Shown here in pieces: positions 6,192 through 7,316 of a stretch of DNA of 7,316 bases. The position numbers and the translations under genes are program-made. Below the pieces are notes generated by a model. It saw only the letters and a list, made by a program, of their open reading frames with translations, was not told the origin of the DNA and searched no databases. Each line of letters opens with the position of its first letter. The first letter of the stretch is position 1. The stretch comes from Dehalococcoidia bacterium. GTDB lineage: Bacteria; Chloroflexota; Dehalococcoidia; UBA2979. Where the stretch lies: the NCBI GenBank assembly GCA_023228765.1, contig JALOAM010000154.1:1-7316 (forward strand), given 5' to 3'.

Positions 6192-6784
6192 TGGCCATGG
6201 AACATGTCGACGAGGGCGGGGGCGATCAGGCCCAGGTACTTGTGGCCCCAGGCTAGGTCGGCGACATCGGGTGCGGCTTCCATGATGCGGCGCTCCAGGT
6301 TGACGAAGTCGACCGCGTTTGCGTCGTCGCCCGCCGCGAGGAGGACGCGCGAGGTGGCCACGACCTGGTCGCGTTGCCTCCGAGCCACCTCGATCGCTTC
6401 ATCGACAGAGATCTCGTGGATGTCGCGCGGGCTGCCCGTGAACCACTTCCCGGTCCGAGGCTGCTGATAGATGCCGAACTTCAGTGAACTACCGCCGCCA
6501 ATGCCGCCGAACATCCCCTCCGGAAACTCCTCGTCGTTCTTGAACTCGAGCCAGTACATCATGCTGGAGTTGCCTGCCGCGGGGCCTCGGGCGTGCATCC
6601 GTTCGAGGAGCGCGAGGCCATCGAGGCCGGCGAGTACGTCAGGGCCGAAGCGTGCTCGGAACGCCTCGTACGCCCGCTGCATCTGACCGTCCGAGAGCAG
6701 CGAGCCGTCCGCCAGCAGACGACGCTCCGCCGCCTTGACCTTCTCGACGAGAGTCGGCAGGAGCGTGGGAGTGGTTGTGGTCAT
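6179..6784 (-). CDS. N-terminal sensor-domain piece of interrupted McrB
   Basis: A 201-residue frame runs from ATG 6782-6784 to the TAG at 6179-6181. A GAGG just upstream (about 4 bases from the ATG) and the low-complexity start MTTTTPTLLPTLVEK favour this start over the upstream option at 6922, which would add unrelated residues. Visible features are a helical start (KAAERRLLADGSLLSDGQMQ), the MYWLEFKNDEEF strand, the glycine-rich GGIGGGSSLKFGIY, and a C-terminal helix ending FHGQWWQ. Past the stop the same frame continues as homologous sequence (YQLIRLLQVPP), so this is the front of mcrB, not a separate gene. If translated alone it might act as a free sensor domain. I do not know an experimentally defined function for this domain. 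Confidence 0.7.
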   Translation of the reverse strand: MTTTTPTLLPTLVEKVKAAERRLLADGSLLSDGQMQRAYEAFRARFGPDVLAGLDGLALLERMHARGPAAGNSSMMYWLEFKNDEEFPEGMFGGIGGGSSLKFGIYQQPRTGKWFTGSPRDIHEISVDEAIEVARRQRDQVVATSRVLLAAGDDANAVDFVNLERRIMEAAPDVADLAWGHKYLGLIAPALVDMFHGQWWQ

Positions 6785-6906
6785 GAGGCCTCGCTGGATC
6801 AGAGACTTGTTGGGGAGCCCGAGTCTAAGGACGGGCTGCATCGTCAGGACAGCGCGTTCTGCGGACGCTTCCTCGCGACTCCGCACGGTACTCGCGGCCG
6901 CGCCTC
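6785..6906 (-). other. Spacer between hsdR end and mcrB start
   Basis: This is 122 bases with no supported gene. It is the only place where an mcrBC promoter could lie outside a coding region. I see the GAGG ribosome-binding-like motif near 6789-6794 but no convincing -35/-10 pair. Confidence 0.4.
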
Positions 6907-7203
6907 CTACACCACAGCCCACTCGCTCGAGAGCAGCGCCGCCTGCTCCAGCACCGTCTCCGTTGCCTTCTCCTGCAGGTCCGGCGGGTAGCCGTACTTG
7001 CGGAGGATGCGCTTCACCAGAACGCGGAGGTGAGCGCGGACGTTCTCGCGAACCGTCCAGTCGATCGTCGTGTTCGCTTTCACGCGCTCCACGAGCTCCC
7101 GCGCGATCATGCGCAGCGTGTCATCACCGAGGACGGCGACGGCTGACTCGTTCGTCTCGAGGGCATCGTAGAACGCGAGTTCGTCGTCCGTGAGGCCGCG
7201 AGT
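6907..7203 (-). pseudogene. hsdR: Type I restriction enzyme R subunit (HsdR), C-terminal remnant cut by an insertion element
   Basis: The minus-strand frame reads TRGLTDDELAFYDALETNES, then LGDDTLRMIARELVERVKAN, VRAHLRVLVKRILRKYGYPP and finally EKATETVLEQAALLSSEWAVV before the TAG at 6907-6909. 'LTDDELAFYDAL..NESAV', 'VKRILRKYGYPPD' and 'TVLEQAxLLxxxW' are the hallmark last ~100 residues of HsdR, the ATP-dependent translocase/endonuclease subunit of type I R-M. They form the C-terminal helical region that contacts the methyltransferase core. The N-terminal nuclease and helicase domains are absent. Homology stops at about 7200-7203, where insertion-element sequence begins, and an in-frame TGA lies at 7243-7245. 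The fragment has no function alone. Its orientation matches mcrBC, so it was probably the gene just upstream in one defence cluster. Confidence 0.85.
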
Positions 7204-7259
7204 GCCCTCATAAAAATGGTTACCGAACGGGAGGTAGTTGCCTCATAAGCATGGTTACC
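7203..7259 (+). repeat. Tandem ~22-bp direct repeats at the IS end (possible transposase-binding sites)
   Basis: Two copies lie at 7203-7224 and 7238-7259, 35 bases apart start to start, with 18 of 22 positions identical. The shared core is CCTCATAA, two variable bases, then ATGGTTACC. The stretch is less GC-rich than the surrounding genes. The outer copy sits exactly where HsdR homology ends. Multiple end-proximal copies suggest subterminal binding sites for a transposase. Confidence 0.7.
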
Positions 7260-7278
7260 CAAGAGAGGTGGAGGGGCC

Positions 7279-7316
7279 ATGACACGGGGCAGCGTTGCGG
7301 AGTACGCAGCGGCGGT
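7279..7316 (+). CDS. Start of a transposase/integrase-like gene (3' truncated by window)
   Basis: ATG 7279 is preceded by a strong Shine-Dalgarno-like run (GGAGGGG at 7270-7276). It opens a frame reading MTRGSVAEYAAAV to the window edge. This resembles the N-terminus of transposases that begin MTRGS(I/V)-x-EYAxAVRxRY, seen with IS elements in GC-rich and Chloroflexi-type genomes. Thirteen residues are too few for a firm family call. Its position right behind the terminal repeats supports a transposase. Confidence 0.5.
   Translation, partial: MTRGSVAEYAAA

Larger units (their letters stand above)
4440..6784 (-). pseudogene. mcrB: McrB-family AAA+ restriction motor, interrupted by an amber codon and a frameshift
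   Basis: Rebuilt length is 781 codons plus stop: 2345 bases present plus one missing base makes 782 codons exactly. Order: an N-terminal domain of about 200 residues (YWLEFKNDEEF, GGIGGGSSLKFGIY, WFTGSPRDIHEIS); a linker (QLIRLLQVPPHGGRYVIGGA, ARIAQELGIPLGRF); an EVE/PUA-like domain near 328-376 (KQGDIIVAGAGNTVLGIGEL, HRRPVRWIDTSEWPLP); and the McrB motor. The motor has Walker A GPPGTGKT (445-452), Walker B LLIDEINRGD (from 543), sensor GTMNTADRS (593-601) and arginine-finger region ALRRRF (608-613). An acidic tail follows. Known role of the family: a GTP-driven translocase that senses modified DNA and activates McrC. The breaks are TAG at 6181-6179 (codon 202) and loss of one base near 5957 (codon 277, YW-AVGWEVGDLS). 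It is either a disabled gene or has sequence errors. Confidence 0.85.
7203..7316 (+). mobile_element. Left end of an insertion element inserted in hsdR (continues past window)
   Basis: HsdR homology breaks at about 7200-7203. From there the sequence is a pair of tandem repeats, a strong ribosome binding site and an outward-reading start codon, the usual layout of an IS end. The right end lies outside the window, so target-site duplication and inverted repeats cannot be tested here. Confidence 0.6.

Noticed and set aside
7203..7259. CRISPR repeats
   Set aside because: There are only two copies, with a 13-base gap that is too short for a spacer, and they sit at an IS end.

Overview
This is a GC-rich bacterial window that looks like an accessory, defence-island segment bounded by mobile-element debris. 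The DNA fits a high-GC lineage such as an actinobacterium or a GC-rich member of the Chloroflexi. Nothing here fixes the taxon, and no rRNA, tRNA or CRISPR array was seen.

Left edge (1-1378, plus strand): the C-terminal end of an unrecognised, probably exported protein is followed by a strong hairpin. Next comes the C-terminal tail of a serine recombinase with no catalytic domain. An IS481-family DDE transposase follows; its catalytic core and C-terminus are intact but its N-terminal helix-turn-helix is missing or decayed.

Middle (1379-3164, plus strand): a NERD-nuclease/superfamily I helicase gene of about 547 codons is split by two frameshifts whose net effect is compensating. It runs convergently into, and overlaps, the mcrC gene.

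Right half (3085-6784, minus strand): a McrBC-type (type IV) restriction operon. mcrC is one intact 452-codon frame, start-coupled to mcrB by an ATGA overlap. mcrB can be rebuilt as one protein of about 780 residues only if an in-frame amber codon (6179-6181) is read through and one missing base near 5957 is restored. The rebuilt McrB has an uncharacterised N-terminal domain, an EVE/PUA-like domain, the GTP-dependent AAA+ motor and an acidic tail with a duplicated DPDLTAS motif.

Right edge (6907-7316): the last ~98 residues of a type I restriction HsdR subunit, also on the minus strand. It is cut off by the end of an insertion element that carries two tandem ~22-bp terminal repeats and the first codons of its transposase, reading outward to the right.

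Taken together, a type I R-M system, a McrBC system and a NERD-helicase once sat side by side and are all now broken or truncated, with mcrC the only defence gene still whole. Either the island is decaying or several single-base indels are assembly errors. Read-level checks would separate these. No clearly new defence family is seen; the least described parts are the McrB sensor architecture and the NERD-helicase/McrBC pairing.
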